A DNA stretch of 64,000 nucleotides from Bacteroidales bacterium (GTDB lineage Bacteria > Bacteroidota > Bacteroidia > Bacteroidales > UBA932). The notes beneath the pieces were generated by a model. The model searched no databases, was not told where the DNA came from, and saw only the letters and a list, made by a program, of their open reading frames with translations. The position numbers and the translations under genes are program-made. The DNA is taken from the NCBI GenBank assembly GCA_017438975.1, contig JAFRUH010000009.1, positions 62,001-126,000 of the forward strand, in the 5' to 3' direction. Within the stretch, counting starts at the first letter, position 1, and each line of letters starts with the position of its first letter. Positions 45,792 through 54,289 of this stretch are shown in pieces.

Positions 45792-48062
45792 ATGAAAAGA
45801 ATCCTGATTGTCCTGTCGGTTCTGCTGGCGGTATCGCTCTCGGCCGACGCACGCAAAATCCGCGGTACGGTCCGCGGGGAAGGCGAGGCCCTTTCCGGTG
45901 TCATCGTAACGGACGGCGTCCATTTCACCGTGACGGACGCCCGGGGAGCGTACAAGCTGAACGTGGCGAAAGACGCCCGTTTCGTCTCGGTCGTTACCCC
46001 TTCAGGCTATACCGCGGACTTCTCTTCCGGAACCGTAGAATTCTACCGGGAACTCACGAAGGAAAAAGTCTATGACTTTACCCTCCGGCCGGTTGCGCCC
46101 GTTTCGGACTATACCATATTCTCGGTATCGGATCCGCAGATGAAACCGCAGCACGTGTCTCAGTTCCTCGCCGAACCGCTCCAGGACCTCATCGCCCGGG
46201 CGAAAGAGTACAGCGCGAAGAACCCGACTGTCATCATCGCCCTCGGTGACATCGCCTGGAATATCCTGGACATTTACCCGGATTACAAAGCGGCGATGGC
46301 CCGTACCGGCGTTCCCTGCTATGCGGTGATCGGCAACCATGACCACAATCAGGACCGCGCCGGAAAGGCGGCCGTCGAAGGATATGAGAGTGCTTTCGGA
46401 CCGGTCAACTACGCCTTCTTCCTGGGGAACGACCTCGTCATCGGCCTAGATAACCTGCTCTTTACGGGAGGGACCGACGATCCGACCAAGAGCGGCAAAT
46501 ACAGGGAAGGCTACTCGGAAGAGACCCTTGCCTTCGTACGGAACCTTCTCTCCTATGTCCCGAAGGAGACGCACCTTTTCATCGCCCAGCACAGCCCTCT
46601 CTACCGGTGGTTCAATGACAAGCACCCCGACGTCGTCAACGGACAGGAGATGCTCGACATTCTGGAAGGCCGGCAGGTCGATTTCCTCTGCGGTCATACC
46701 CATATCCAGAACAACCTGATCTACAGCGACGATATCATCGAACACAATGCGGCGAGCATCTGCGGCGCCTGGTGGTCTACCAAGGTCTGCAACGACGGAA
46801 CGCCCCGCGGCTACGAGATCTTCAACAACAACAGGGGAGTCCTGAGCTGGTACTGGCACAACATCGACTTTCCCGACGACTATCAGGTCGAGTTCATCGA
46901 TCCGGGTCAGTCCACCCGCCATCCCAACTCCCTCGTGGCCAATGTCTGGGATTACGATCCTTCCTGGTCGGTTTCCTGGACCCAGGACGGAGTGGAAATG
47001 GGCGAGCTTTATGAGACCCTGGACGTTTCTCCGACCTATATCCGAGAGATCCAGGGGGTCTATCCGAATACTATCTCCAGTTACAAGCGGCCCCGGCTGA
47101 ACCTCCATTATTTCGCGGCGACTCCGAGCCAGTATGCCCGGACCGTCGGCATCAAGGTCGTCAATCCTGCCGGAAAGACCTGGAAATATGAGTTCGACAT
47201 GCGCAACTACGTTGATATCCAGGGCCACCGCGGGGGAGCGGGCCTGATGCCCGAGAATACCGTTCCGGCCATGATCAACGCCATCCGTCTCGGTGAGAAT
47301 ACCCTGGAGATGGACCTGCAGATCTCGAAGGACCGTCAGGTCGTCGTGTCCCATGAGAACTATTTCCATCCCCGCTATTCCATGCGTCCCGACAGTTCCC
47401 TCGTACAGCAGGACGATCCGAAGACATATCTCTATCACCTTGACTACGAGGATATTGCGAAATGGGATGTGGGTCTCCGCCCGAATGAACTGTGGCCGAC
47501 CCAGGCGAATGTCCCTGCGGTCAAGCCGCTCGCATCCGAACTGATCGACATCGTGGAGCAGTATACCGCCGAGCACGGTTTCTCACCGGTCCGCTACAAC
47601 ATCGAGATCAAGTCGACGACCCGGAAGGACGAAGGAACCTATTGTCCCGTGTACACGGAATTCGTCGACCTCTGCATCCCGCTGCTGGAAAGCAAGGATC
47701 TGGGCGACCGTCTCGTCATCCAGAGTTTCGATCTCCGGGCCCTCAATTACATGCATGAAAAGTATCCGTCCATCTTCCTCTCTTACCTTACGTCGAAAGA
47801 ATCCTCGGTCGAGACCCTTCTGGACAAACTGGGATTCATCCCCGACTGGTGGAGTCCGAATTATCACGATGTGACGGCGGAGAATGTGGCCTACTGCCAC
47901 GAGCACGGGATCAAGGTCGTTCCATGGACGGTGGATGAACCGGAGGACATTGCGAGGATGATCAGCTACGGCGTCGATGCGATCATCTCCAATTATCCGG
48001 ACCGCATCATGAAGCAGACGAGAGGTTATACGACCGTCCAGTTCTCCCGGGAAGATCTATAG
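45792..48062 (+). CDS. Metallophosphoesterase-GDPD fusion protein, secreted
   Basis: The 756-residue protein has a signal peptide (to about residue 20), a regulatory-like beta domain (22-100), and a calcineurin-type phosphoesterase domain (about 105-345) with SVSDPQMK, ALGDIAWN, IGNHDHNQ, AQHSPLY and CGHTHIQ. The first motif is D-P-Q rather than D-x-H, as in some family branches. After a beta domain, residues 476-750 are a complete GDPD: GHRGGAGLMPENT, LEMDLQIS, VSHENYF, YNIEIKS and PWTVDEPED. One polypeptide could thus free glycerol phosphate and dephosphorylate it. The stop overlaps the convergent ABC-F gene by 6 nt. Confidence 0.93.
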   Translation: MKRILIVLSVLLAVSLSADARKIRGTVRGEGEALSGVIVTDGVHFTVTDARGAYKLNVAKDARFVSVVTPSGYTADFSSGTVEFYRELTKEKVYDFTLRPVAPVSDYTIFSVSDPQMKPQHVSQFLAEPLQDLIARAKEYSAKNPTVIIALGDIAWNILDIYPDYKAAMARTGVPCYAVIGNHDHNQDRAGKAAVEGYESAFGPVNYAFFLGNDLVIGLDNLLFTGGTDDPTKSGKYREGYSEETLAFVRNLLSYVPKETHLFIAQHSPLYRWFNDKHPDVVNGQEMLDILEGRQVDFLCGHTHIQNNLIYSDDIIEHNAASICGAWWSTKVCNDGTPRGYEIFNNNRGVLSWYWHNIDFPDDYQVEFIDPGQSTRHPNSLVANVWDYDPSWSVSWTQDGVEMGELYETLDVSPTYIREIQGVYPNTISSYKRPRLNLHYFAATPSQYARTVGIKVVNPAGKTWKYEFDMRNYVDIQGHRGGAGLMPENTVPAMINAIRLGENTLEMDLQISKDRQVVVSHENYFHPRYSMRPDSSLVQQDDPKTYLYHLDYEDIAKWDVGLRPNELWPTQANVPAVKPLASELIDIVEQYTAEHGFSPVRYNIEIKSTTRKDEGTYCPVYTEFVDLCIPLLESKDLGDRLVIQSFDLRALNYMHEKYPSIFLSYLTSKESSVETLLDKLGFIPDWWSPNYHDVTAENVAYCHEHGIKVVPWTVDEPEDIARMISYGVDAIISNYPDRIMKQTRGYTTVQFSREDL

Positions 48063-49841
48063 CTGAAGTTCCAGCCAGCGGGTCTCCTTCTCATCCAGGA
48101 GGGCCTGCACCTCGGAGTAGCGTCCCGACAGTTTCCGGACCTCGTCCGGATCCAGGAGACCTCCCGACAGCTTCTCTTCGATCGAAGCCTTCTCCGATTC
48201 CAGTTCGGGGAGGGCTTTTTCCAATTCCTCCAGTTCCCGGCTTTCTTTCCAGGAGAGTTTCCGCTTCCTTTCAGGCGCCTCGGCCTGCTTGGGAGCCGTT
48301 TCCCGGGTCCGCGCCGCCTTTTCCCGGGCGGCCTTCTCTTTCTCGTACTCCTTGAGGTAGTCGTGGTACTGGGAATAGCTGCCGATGAAGTCCTTGACGA
48401 CGCCGTCCCCGCAGAATACGAAGAGATGGTCGACGAGGCGGTCCAAAAAATGCCGGTCATGGGAAACGATGATCAGGCTCCCCTTGAATTCCTTGAGATA
48501 CTCTTCCAGAATGTTGAGGGTCACGATGTCCAGGTCGTTCGTGGGCTCGTCCAGAATCAGGAGATTCGGCTGCTGCATGAGGACGGTCAGGAGATAGAGC
48601 CTCCGCTTTTCCCCGCCGGAAAGGCGGGCAACCTTGCTCGAGAGCATGTCGTGGGTGAACAGGAAGCGCCCGAGAAGATGGGTGTCGTTGACCGTTTCGA
48701 GGACGGTCTGGTCCTCGTCGAAGGTCATTCCGGACTGGTTGTAGCAACCGATCCGGAGGGATTCTCCCCGGTCGATCGTCCCGCTCATCTCCCCGCCGAG
48801 CGAAGGATCCCAGCCTCCGGTCAGGAGATTCAGGAAGGTCGTTTTCCCGGCCGCGTTCCGGCCGACGATCCCGACCCGTTCGTAGCGCTGGAAGTTATAG
48901 GTGAACCGGTCCAGATAGCATTTCCCGTTCCACCAGAAGGACAGGTCCCGGCAATTGATGACCTTGTTGCCGAGATAGGTCGTCCCGGCGGGCATCTCCT
49001 TGAGGTCGACGCTCTTTTCACGGTAGACTTCGCCTGCCCGCTCCTTCAGCCCGTAAAAGGCGTTTTTCCGGGCTTTCGCCTTTCCCGTCCGGGCGCAGGG
49101 GGAACTGTGCATCCACTCGAGTTCCCGCCGGAGGATATTCCGGACCTTGTCCGTTTCGGCGTTGTACTGGTCGATCCGTTCGGCCCTCTTTTCCAGGAAA
49201 TTCCGGTAGTTCCCGCGGTAGGTATAGAGGTTTCCGCGGTCCAGTTCCATGACGATGTTGCAGATGCTGTCCAGGAAGTACCGGTCGTGCGTTACCATCA
49301 GCAGGGTGCAGCGCGAGCGGGTCAGTTCCTCCTCCAGGAATTCGATGGCGTCGATGTCGAGGTGGTTTGTGGGCTCGTCCATGATGAAAAAGTCCGCCTC
49401 CGAGGCGAGCATTTCCGTGATGGCGACCCGCTTGACCTCGCCGCCGGAGAGTTCCGACATGGGCTTGTCCCGGTCCGTCAGCCCGAATCCCGTCAGCAGT
49501 TCGATCACCCGGCGTTCATAGGCGTACCAGTGCTCGGTATCGAGATGCCGGGTCCATTCCTCGGAACCGTCCATGATCTGCCGCATGATGGTTTTATCGG
49601 GGTCATAGGCGTATTCCTGTTCGAGAAACGCGATCCGGATGTCTTTCAGGAACAGGATCTTTCCGCCGCTGTCCGACTTGTCTTTCCCGGCGAGTATCCT
49701 CAGGAGGGAGGTCTTGCCGGTCCCGTTCGGAGCGATCAGGGCGATCTTGTCCCCTTCATTGACATTCAGGGAAATGTTTTCGAACAGGACTTTGGGTCCG
49801 TAGGACTTGGATATGTTCTCGATCTGAAGGTAACTTGCCAT
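48057..49841 (-). CDS. ABC-F family ATPase
   Basis: The 594-residue cytoplasmic protein has two ABC ATPase domains and no membrane segments. Walker A motifs are PNGTGKTS near residue 40 and RNAAGKTT near 335; signature motifs are LSGGEVKR near 153 and LSGGEKRR near 438; Walker B motifs end in DEPTNHLD and DEPTNDLD. The inter-domain linker is followed at the end by a charged coiled coil (about 510-594), as in Uup-like members. ABC-F proteins act on the ribosome. Promoter TATTTTTG lies at 49857-49850, overlapping the divergent trkA promoter. Confidence 0.94.
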   Translation of the reverse strand: MASYLQIENISKSYGPKVLFENISLNVNEGDKIALIAPNGTGKTSLLRILAGKDKSDSGGKILFLKDIRIAFLEQEYAYDPDKTIMRQIMDGSEEWTRHLDTEHWYAYERRVIELLTGFGLTDRDKPMSELSGGEVKRVAITEMLASEADFFIMDEPTNHLDIDAIEFLEEELTRSRCTLLMVTHDRYFLDSICNIVMELDRGNLYTYRGNYRNFLEKRAERIDQYNAETDKVRNILRRELEWMHSSPCARTGKAKARKNAFYGLKERAGEVYREKSVDLKEMPAGTTYLGNKVINCRDLSFWWNGKCYLDRFTYNFQRYERVGIVGRNAAGKTTFLNLLTGGWDPSLGGEMSGTIDRGESLRIGCYNQSGMTFDEDQTVLETVNDTHLLGRFLFTHDMLSSKVARLSGGEKRRLYLLTVLMQQPNLLILDEPTNDLDIVTLNILEEYLKEFKGSLIIVSHDRHFLDRLVDHLFVFCGDGVVKDFIGSYSQYHDYLKEYEKEKAAREKAARTRETAPKQAEAPERKRKLSWKESRELEELEKALPELESEKASIEEKLSGGLLDPDEVRKLSGRYSEVQALLDEKETRWLELQL

Positions 49842-49846
49842 AACGG

Positions 49847-49878
49847 TTGCAAAAATAATAATTAATTGTTTAAATTTG
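49847..49878 (+). promoter_or_regulatory. Promoter of trkA
   Basis: TTG (49847-49849), 21 nt, then TAAATTTG (49871-49878). It overlaps the minus-strand TATTTTTG (49857-49850) of the ABC-F gene, so the two divergent promoters may compete. Confidence 0.7.
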
Positions 49879-49900
49879 CAGGATAAGCAAGTACACGGAT

Positions 49901-51265
49901 ATGAGAATCATAATTGTAGGAGCGGGAGAAGTGGGGTCGCATCTGGCCAAGATGCTCAGCCACGAGTCCAACGACATCACCGTCATCGACGAGGACAACG
50001 GCCGGCTGACCCGGCTGCTCGGCGTCGCCGATGTCGTGACGGTCCACGGGGATCCGACGTCGATTTCCATCCTGGAAGAGGCCGGGGCTGCGTCTGCCGA
50101 CCTGCTGGTCGCCGTATGTCCGCATGTCCCCCAGTCCGTCAATATCGTCAGCGCCCTCCTGGCCAAGAAGCTGGGAACCGCCAAGGTAACCGCCCGGGTC
50201 GATGACCCGGATTATCTCGATGCTGAGAACCGGTTGATTTTCAAGGATATGGGTCTTGATCTCCTCTTTTGTCCCGAGAAGATCGCCTGTGATGAGATCA
50301 TCGATCTCCTCCGTCATACCGCTTCGACGGACTCCATGGACTTCGCCCGCGGGAAACTGCAGCTGGCCGTTTTCAAGATCGACGAGGATTCCCCGATCCT
50401 GGACATGAAGGTCGCCGAATTCGTCAAGTCCGTCTCTGCCGTGAATTCGGAGGTCCAGTTCCGGATCATCGCCATCGCCCGCCGCGATGAGACCATCATC
50501 CCGAAGTTCGATACGAAGTTCAGGTACATGGACCATATCTATATCATTTCCAAGCGGGAAGGGATGGCATCGCTGATGCATTTCCTCGGAAAGGACAACT
50601 TCGACGTCGACAGCGTCATGATCCTCGGGGGAAGCCGGATCGGCGAACTGGTCGCGGAACAGCTCAGCCGCCAGGCCGGCAACGTCAAGATCATCGATTC
50701 CGACCGGAACCGCTGCCGGGAACTTTCCGAACGCCTGCCAGAATCCGTTACCGTGGTCAACGGGGACGGAAGGAATTCGGATTTCCTCGTGGAAGAGTCC
50801 ATCAAGACCTTCGACGCTTTCGTCGCCGTTACGGACAATGACGAGGCCAACATCCTCGCCTGCGTGGTCGCCAAGAAATTCGGGGTCGAACGCGTGATCG
50901 CCGAGGTGGAAAACATCGAGTACCTGAAACTGGCCGACGAGATGGGCGTCGATGCCGTCATCAACAAGAAACTGATTACGGCGGGCCGTATCTTCAAGTT
51001 CACCCTCAGCGACAAGGTCCGTTTCGTCAAGTATATGAGCGGCACCGATGCGGAGGCCCTCGAGTATACGGTCGCCCCCGGGAGCAAGATTACCCGGGCG
51101 CCGCTCAAGGAGACCGATTTCCCGAAGAATGCCATCATCGGTGGTGTCATCCGGGGAGGGGACTCTTTCATCGCGGTCGGCGATACGCACATCGAACCCT
51201 ATGACCGCGTCGCCGTGTTCGCCCTTCCGGACGCCGTCAAGGAGGTGGACAAGTTCTTCCGGTAG
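49901..51265 (+). CDS. trkA: Trk potassium uptake protein TrkA
   Basis: The 454-residue cytoplasmic regulatory subunit of the Trk K+ system has two RCK units. Each starts with a Rossmann nucleotide loop: IIIVGAGEVGSHLAKML at residue 3 and VMILGGSRIGELVAEQL near 234, with acidic ends VIDED and IIDSD. Each is followed by an RCK_C domain (about 140-220 and 370-450). The length matches TrkA (458 in E. coli). The channel gene trkH, often next to it, is not in this window; the next gene is on the other strand. Confidence 0.95.
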   Translation: MRIIIVGAGEVGSHLAKMLSHESNDITVIDEDNGRLTRLLGVADVVTVHGDPTSISILEEAGAASADLLVAVCPHVPQSVNIVSALLAKKLGTAKVTARVDDPDYLDAENRLIFKDMGLDLLFCPEKIACDEIIDLLRHTASTDSMDFARGKLQLAVFKIDEDSPILDMKVAEFVKSVSAVNSEVQFRIIAIARRDETIIPKFDTKFRYMDHIYIISKREGMASLMHFLGKDNFDVDSVMILGGSRIGELVAEQLSRQAGNVKIIDSDRNRCRELSERLPESVTVVNGDGRNSDFLVEESIKTFDAFVAVTDNDEANILACVVAKKFGVERVIAEVENIEYLKLADEMGVDAVINKKLITAGRIFKFTLSDKVRFVKYMSGTDAEALEYTVAPGSKITRAPLKETDFPKNAIIGGVIRGGDSFIAVGDTHIEPYDRVAVFALPDAVKEVDKFFR

Positions 51266-51269
51266 GGAA

Positions 51270-52289
51270 TCAGAGTTTTCCGAGAATCGCCCTCGGAATC
51301 ATCCAGAAGTCGCAGAAGCCGTCCAGCCGGACGGCTTTTTGTTTCCGTACGGTTTCCGGATCCGGGCGTCTCCGGAGGGAGCGGAATTCGCGGTGGGCGG
51401 CGAGAACCGCCTTGAAATAGGGGATATTCCCGGTCAGGAGATAGACAAGGGCGGAGCACCCGTCCAGGATCCGCCTCAGGAAAAGGGTTCGGGCGGCCCG
51501 GCCGAAAGGATGGCGGCACCCCCGGGAGGCGTAGGTCCGCACCAGATTGTTCTCCATCATGAGAAGGTCGTTCCTGAAATTGAGCTTGAGTTTCCAGGGA
51601 GAAGTGGAAGGAAGGGTTCCTCCGCCGATATGGTAGACCCGGGATTCCGGCACGACGGTGACGCGAAAGTCCTCCAGCTGGACCCGCCAGCAGAAATCAA
51701 TCTCTTCCATATGGGCGAAAAAGCGGTCGTCCAGGCCGCCCAGGGCCTTCCAAAGGCGGCTCCGGACCATCAGGCATGCTCCCGAGACCCACATCACGTC
51801 GGCGGGGGAGTCGTACTGGCCGGTATCTTTTTCGACCTTGCCCATGACCCGCCCCCGGCAGAACGGATAGCCGAGCTTGTCCAGCAGTCCGCCGGCCGCT
51901 CCCGCATACTCGAAGGTATCCCTCCGGTACCAGGACAGGAGTTTCGGCCCGCATACGCCGCATTCGGGATGGGTGTCCATCCAGTCGACGAGGGGGCCCA
52001 GCCAGCCGGAAGGGACCTCGATGTCCGAGTTGATGAGGACAAAGTATTCAGCGTCCACCTGGGCGAGTGCGCGGTTGTAGCCGCCCGTGAATCCGTAGTT
52101 CTCCGGAAGGAGGATCCGCCGGATATCCGGGAACTCTTCCGCCATCATCTGCATGGACCCGTCCGTGGAGGCGCTGTCCGCCACGATGACTTCCGCGTCC
52201 AGCCCCGAGACCGAGGACAGGAGCGGCGGAAGGAACTGCCGCAGGTAGTCCTTCGTATTCCAGTTCAGTATGACGACGGCGGTTTTCAC
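51270..52289 (-). CDS. Glycosyltransferase family 2, rhamnosyltransferase-like
   Basis: The 339-residue enzyme has the GT-A fold: AVVILNWNTKDYLRQFLPPL at the start, VIVADSASTDGS near residue 35, LPENYGFTGGYNRAL near 62, and the metal-binding LINSDIEVP near 85. GGLDDRFFAHMEEIDFCWR near 185-205 is the acceptor/catalytic region typical of the rhamnosyltransferase-like subgroup. The sugar cannot be told. It is the last gene of the operon that begins with the POT transporters, 3 nt after slyD. Confidence 0.9.
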   Translation of the reverse strand: MKTAVVILNWNTKDYLRQFLPPLLSSVSGLDAEVIVADSASTDGSMQMMAEEFPDIRRILLPENYGFTGGYNRALAQVDAEYFVLINSDIEVPSGWLGPLVDWMDTHPECGVCGPKLLSWYRRDTFEYAGAAGGLLDKLGYPFCRGRVMGKVEKDTGQYDSPADVMWVSGACLMVRSRLWKALGGLDDRFFAHMEEIDFCWRVQLEDFRVTVVPESRVYHIGGGTLPSTSPWKLKLNFRNDLLMMENNLVRTYASRGCRHPFGRAARTLFLRRILDGCSALVYLLTGNIPYFKAVLAAHREFRSLRRRPDPETVRKQKAVRLDGFCDFWMIPRAILGKL

Positions 52290-52292
52290 GAC

Positions 52293-52946
52293 TTATTCTT
52301 CGTGGTGGCAATGGCCCTTTCCGTGGCAGCATTCGCCGTCGCCGTGGTGACCTTCTCCGTGACAGCATTCGCCGTCCCCGTGGTGATGGCCGTCCCCGTG
52401 GTGATGGCCCTCCCCGTGACAATGGCCCTTGCCATGGCAGCAATGGTGCCCTTCTTCCGGGGGAAGGTACTCACCGTGAAGGCCTTCCGTGAGCTCTTTC
52501 TCCGTCGCATCCCTTACGCTCAGGACTTTTCCGGTGAAATGCAGCTCCTTTCCGGCCATCGGATGGTTGAAATCGAGGGTGACCCCGTCAGGCTTGACCG
52601 CGACGATGACGGCCTGGAGGACATTCCCGTCCCGGCCCATCATCGGCACCGTGCGGCCGACCTGCATCAGGTCCTCCCGGATTTCTCCGTTGATCGTGAA
52701 GGCGGAGCGGGGTACGTCGAAACACATCTTCTCGTCGTATTCGCCGTATCCTTCCTCCGGAGTGACGGCAAAGGTGAATTCGGCCCCTTCTTCCAGCCCT
52801 TCGACCTCGGCTTCGAATCTGGGAATCAGCATATGGGTCCCGTGGATGTAGTCCAGGGGACGATCTTCCGTGGCCCGGTCGGCGAGCTTCCCGTCGACGG
52901 TCAGGTCGTATGTGACGGCCACGACTTTATTCTTTTCAATCTTCAT
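52293..52946 (-). CDS. slyD: FKBP-type peptidyl-prolyl isomerase, SlyD-like, with metal-binding tail
   Basis: The 217-residue protein has the SlyD arrangement: an FKBP part (NKVVAVTYDLTVDGKLADRA, PLDYIHGTHMLIPRFEAEVEG), an inserted chaperone flap (about 70-125) and the return strand DFNHPMAGKELHFTGKV near 130. The last 50 residues are almost only His, Cys, Gly, Glu, Asp and Lys, in repeats such as GHCHGEGHHHGDG and GECCHG. In E. coli SlyD the similar tail binds nickel. It lies 2 nt after tldE. Confidence 0.92.
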   Translation of the reverse strand: MKIEKNKVVAVTYDLTVDGKLADRATEDRPLDYIHGTHMLIPRFEAEVEGLEEGAEFTFAVTPEEGYGEYDEKMCFDVPRSAFTINGEIREDLMQVGRTVPMMGRDGNVLQAVIVAVKPDGVTLDFNHPMAGKELHFTGKVLSVRDATEKELTEGLHGEYLPPEEGHHCCHGKGHCHGEGHHHGDGHHHGDGECCHGEGHHGDGECCHGKGHCHHEE

Positions 52947-52948
52947 GG

Positions 52949-54289
52949 TTATCCGCTGAAATCAACGTTTGAGAACGCTAAGGTAGGAATAAAATTCGAC
53001 ATGCACGGCCTGACATCCTCCGCGGCTGCGAAAAGGTTGTTCCAGAGCGTGATGAAATTGCCCGTGATGAGCATCTCCCGGACCGGGTGGACGATCTTTC
53101 CGTTCTTGAACCGGAAGCCTTCGATGCCGAACGAGAAGTCGCCGGTCGTCGAGCTGCTGTTCCCGCCGTTGAATCCGGTGACGAGAATCCCTTCCCCGGC
53201 CTTCGCGAGGACGTCCTCCCGGGTCTTGCACCCTCCGACGGGGAGGAGGACGGCGCGGGTGAAGTCTTCCACGGTCGGGTCCATGCCCAGCTTGCCAGCG
53301 ATGTAGGAACTGATGAAATAAGTCTTGACGACGCCTTTTTCAATGATGGCTCTCGGACGGGTGGCTACTCCCTCGCTGTCATAGAGGCGGGAGCCGCTCC
53401 GTCCCTTCACATGCGGCTGGTCGAGAATCGTCAGGTTCTCCGGGAAAACCTTCTCCCCGAGTTTGTCCATGAGGAACGAGTTCTTCTGCTGGATGGCGTG
53501 GCCGCCGAGCGCACCGAGAATCGGTTTGACGAGCCTCGAGGCGCATTCGGAATCGATGACGAGGTTCATCTTTCCGCCACTGTGCGGGCGGGGGCCGATC
53601 TGGGCGGCAGCCCGCTCGACCGCCTTCCCGGAGCAGCCGGAGATGGCCCCGAGCACTTCTTCCAGACGCGGGGCGCAGTCCCACCAGTAGGCGCTGAACC
53701 TTTCCCCCGCGGGGGTCTCGACCGTCGTTTCATATCCGATGTCGAAGGTGGTCTCCCTGTGACGGGCGAACAGTCCTTCCGAGTCCATGATGACGCTGTC
53801 GAAGATGCTGTCCGAGTACTCTCCCTCTTCGGAAATCAGGGTGAATCCCTTCTCCCACTGCTCTTTCCGGGTCCATATGGAACTCCCGAGGGCCAGTTCC
53901 AGCCTCCGTTCCGTCCCCAGTTCCGGGTAGGATGGGTCATAGAGTCCGAGTTCGGTCCCGGTCACCGCATCCTTTACCTTCCGGTCCGGATCGGGAAGCA
54001 CCCTGAAAGGGTCTTTTGCGAGCATCCTGACGGTCTCGATGGACTGCAGGATGAAGTGCTCCAACCCTGTTTCTTCAAGCCGGTTCGTGGAAAAGACGCC
54101 GAATTTACCGTCTGCGAAAATGGCCAGGCTGAGACTCCGGTCCAGGGCGCTGGAAACCTTGTCCACCTCCCCGTCGAGGATTCCGATCAGGTTCGTCAGG
54201 TTCCTCGTCAGATTGACCCTGACCTTGTCCGCCCCGTGCTCCAGGGCGAAACGGATGCTTCTCCGTGCGATTTCGATTTCTTTCTCCAT
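52949..54289 (-). CDS. TldE/PmbA-family protein
   Basis: The 446-residue protein is the non-catalytic partner of TldD in the TldD-TldE protease. Visible landmarks are EHGADKVRVNLTRN near residue 15, LDRSLSLAIFADGKFGVFST near 45-65, ETTVETPAGERFSAYW near 180, and the C-terminal LPVGGCKTREDVLAKAGEGILVTGFNGGN with FSFGIEGFRFKNGKIVHPV. The His-rich catalytic motif of TldD is absent, as expected. The true start at 54289 shares a base with the tldD stop (TAATG); upstream in-frame ATGs would run into tldD. Confidence 0.92.
   Translation of the reverse strand: MEKEIEIARRSIRFALEHGADKVRVNLTRNLTNLIGILDGEVDKVSSALDRSLSLAIFADGKFGVFSTNRLEETGLEHFILQSIETVRMLAKDPFRVLPDPDRKVKDAVTGTELGLYDPSYPELGTERRLELALGSSIWTRKEQWEKGFTLISEEGEYSDSIFDSVIMDSEGLFARHRETTFDIGYETTVETPAGERFSAYWWDCAPRLEEVLGAISGCSGKAVERAAAQIGPRPHSGGKMNLVIDSECASRLVKPILGALGGHAIQQKNSFLMDKLGEKVFPENLTILDQPHVKGRSGSRLYDSEGVATRPRAIIEKGVVKTYFISSYIAGKLGMDPTVEDFTRAVLLPVGGCKTREDVLAKAGEGILVTGFNGGNSSSTTGDFSFGIEGFRFKNGKIVHPVREMLITGNFITLWNNLFAAAEDVRPCMSNFIPTLAFSNVDFSG

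Noticed and set aside
51048-53306. A 752-residue plus-strand frame opposite the glycosyltransferase, slyD and tldE
   Set aside because: It lies antisense to three well-supported genes; the Val/Ala-rich repeat in it is only the reverse of the SlyD His/Cys tail.
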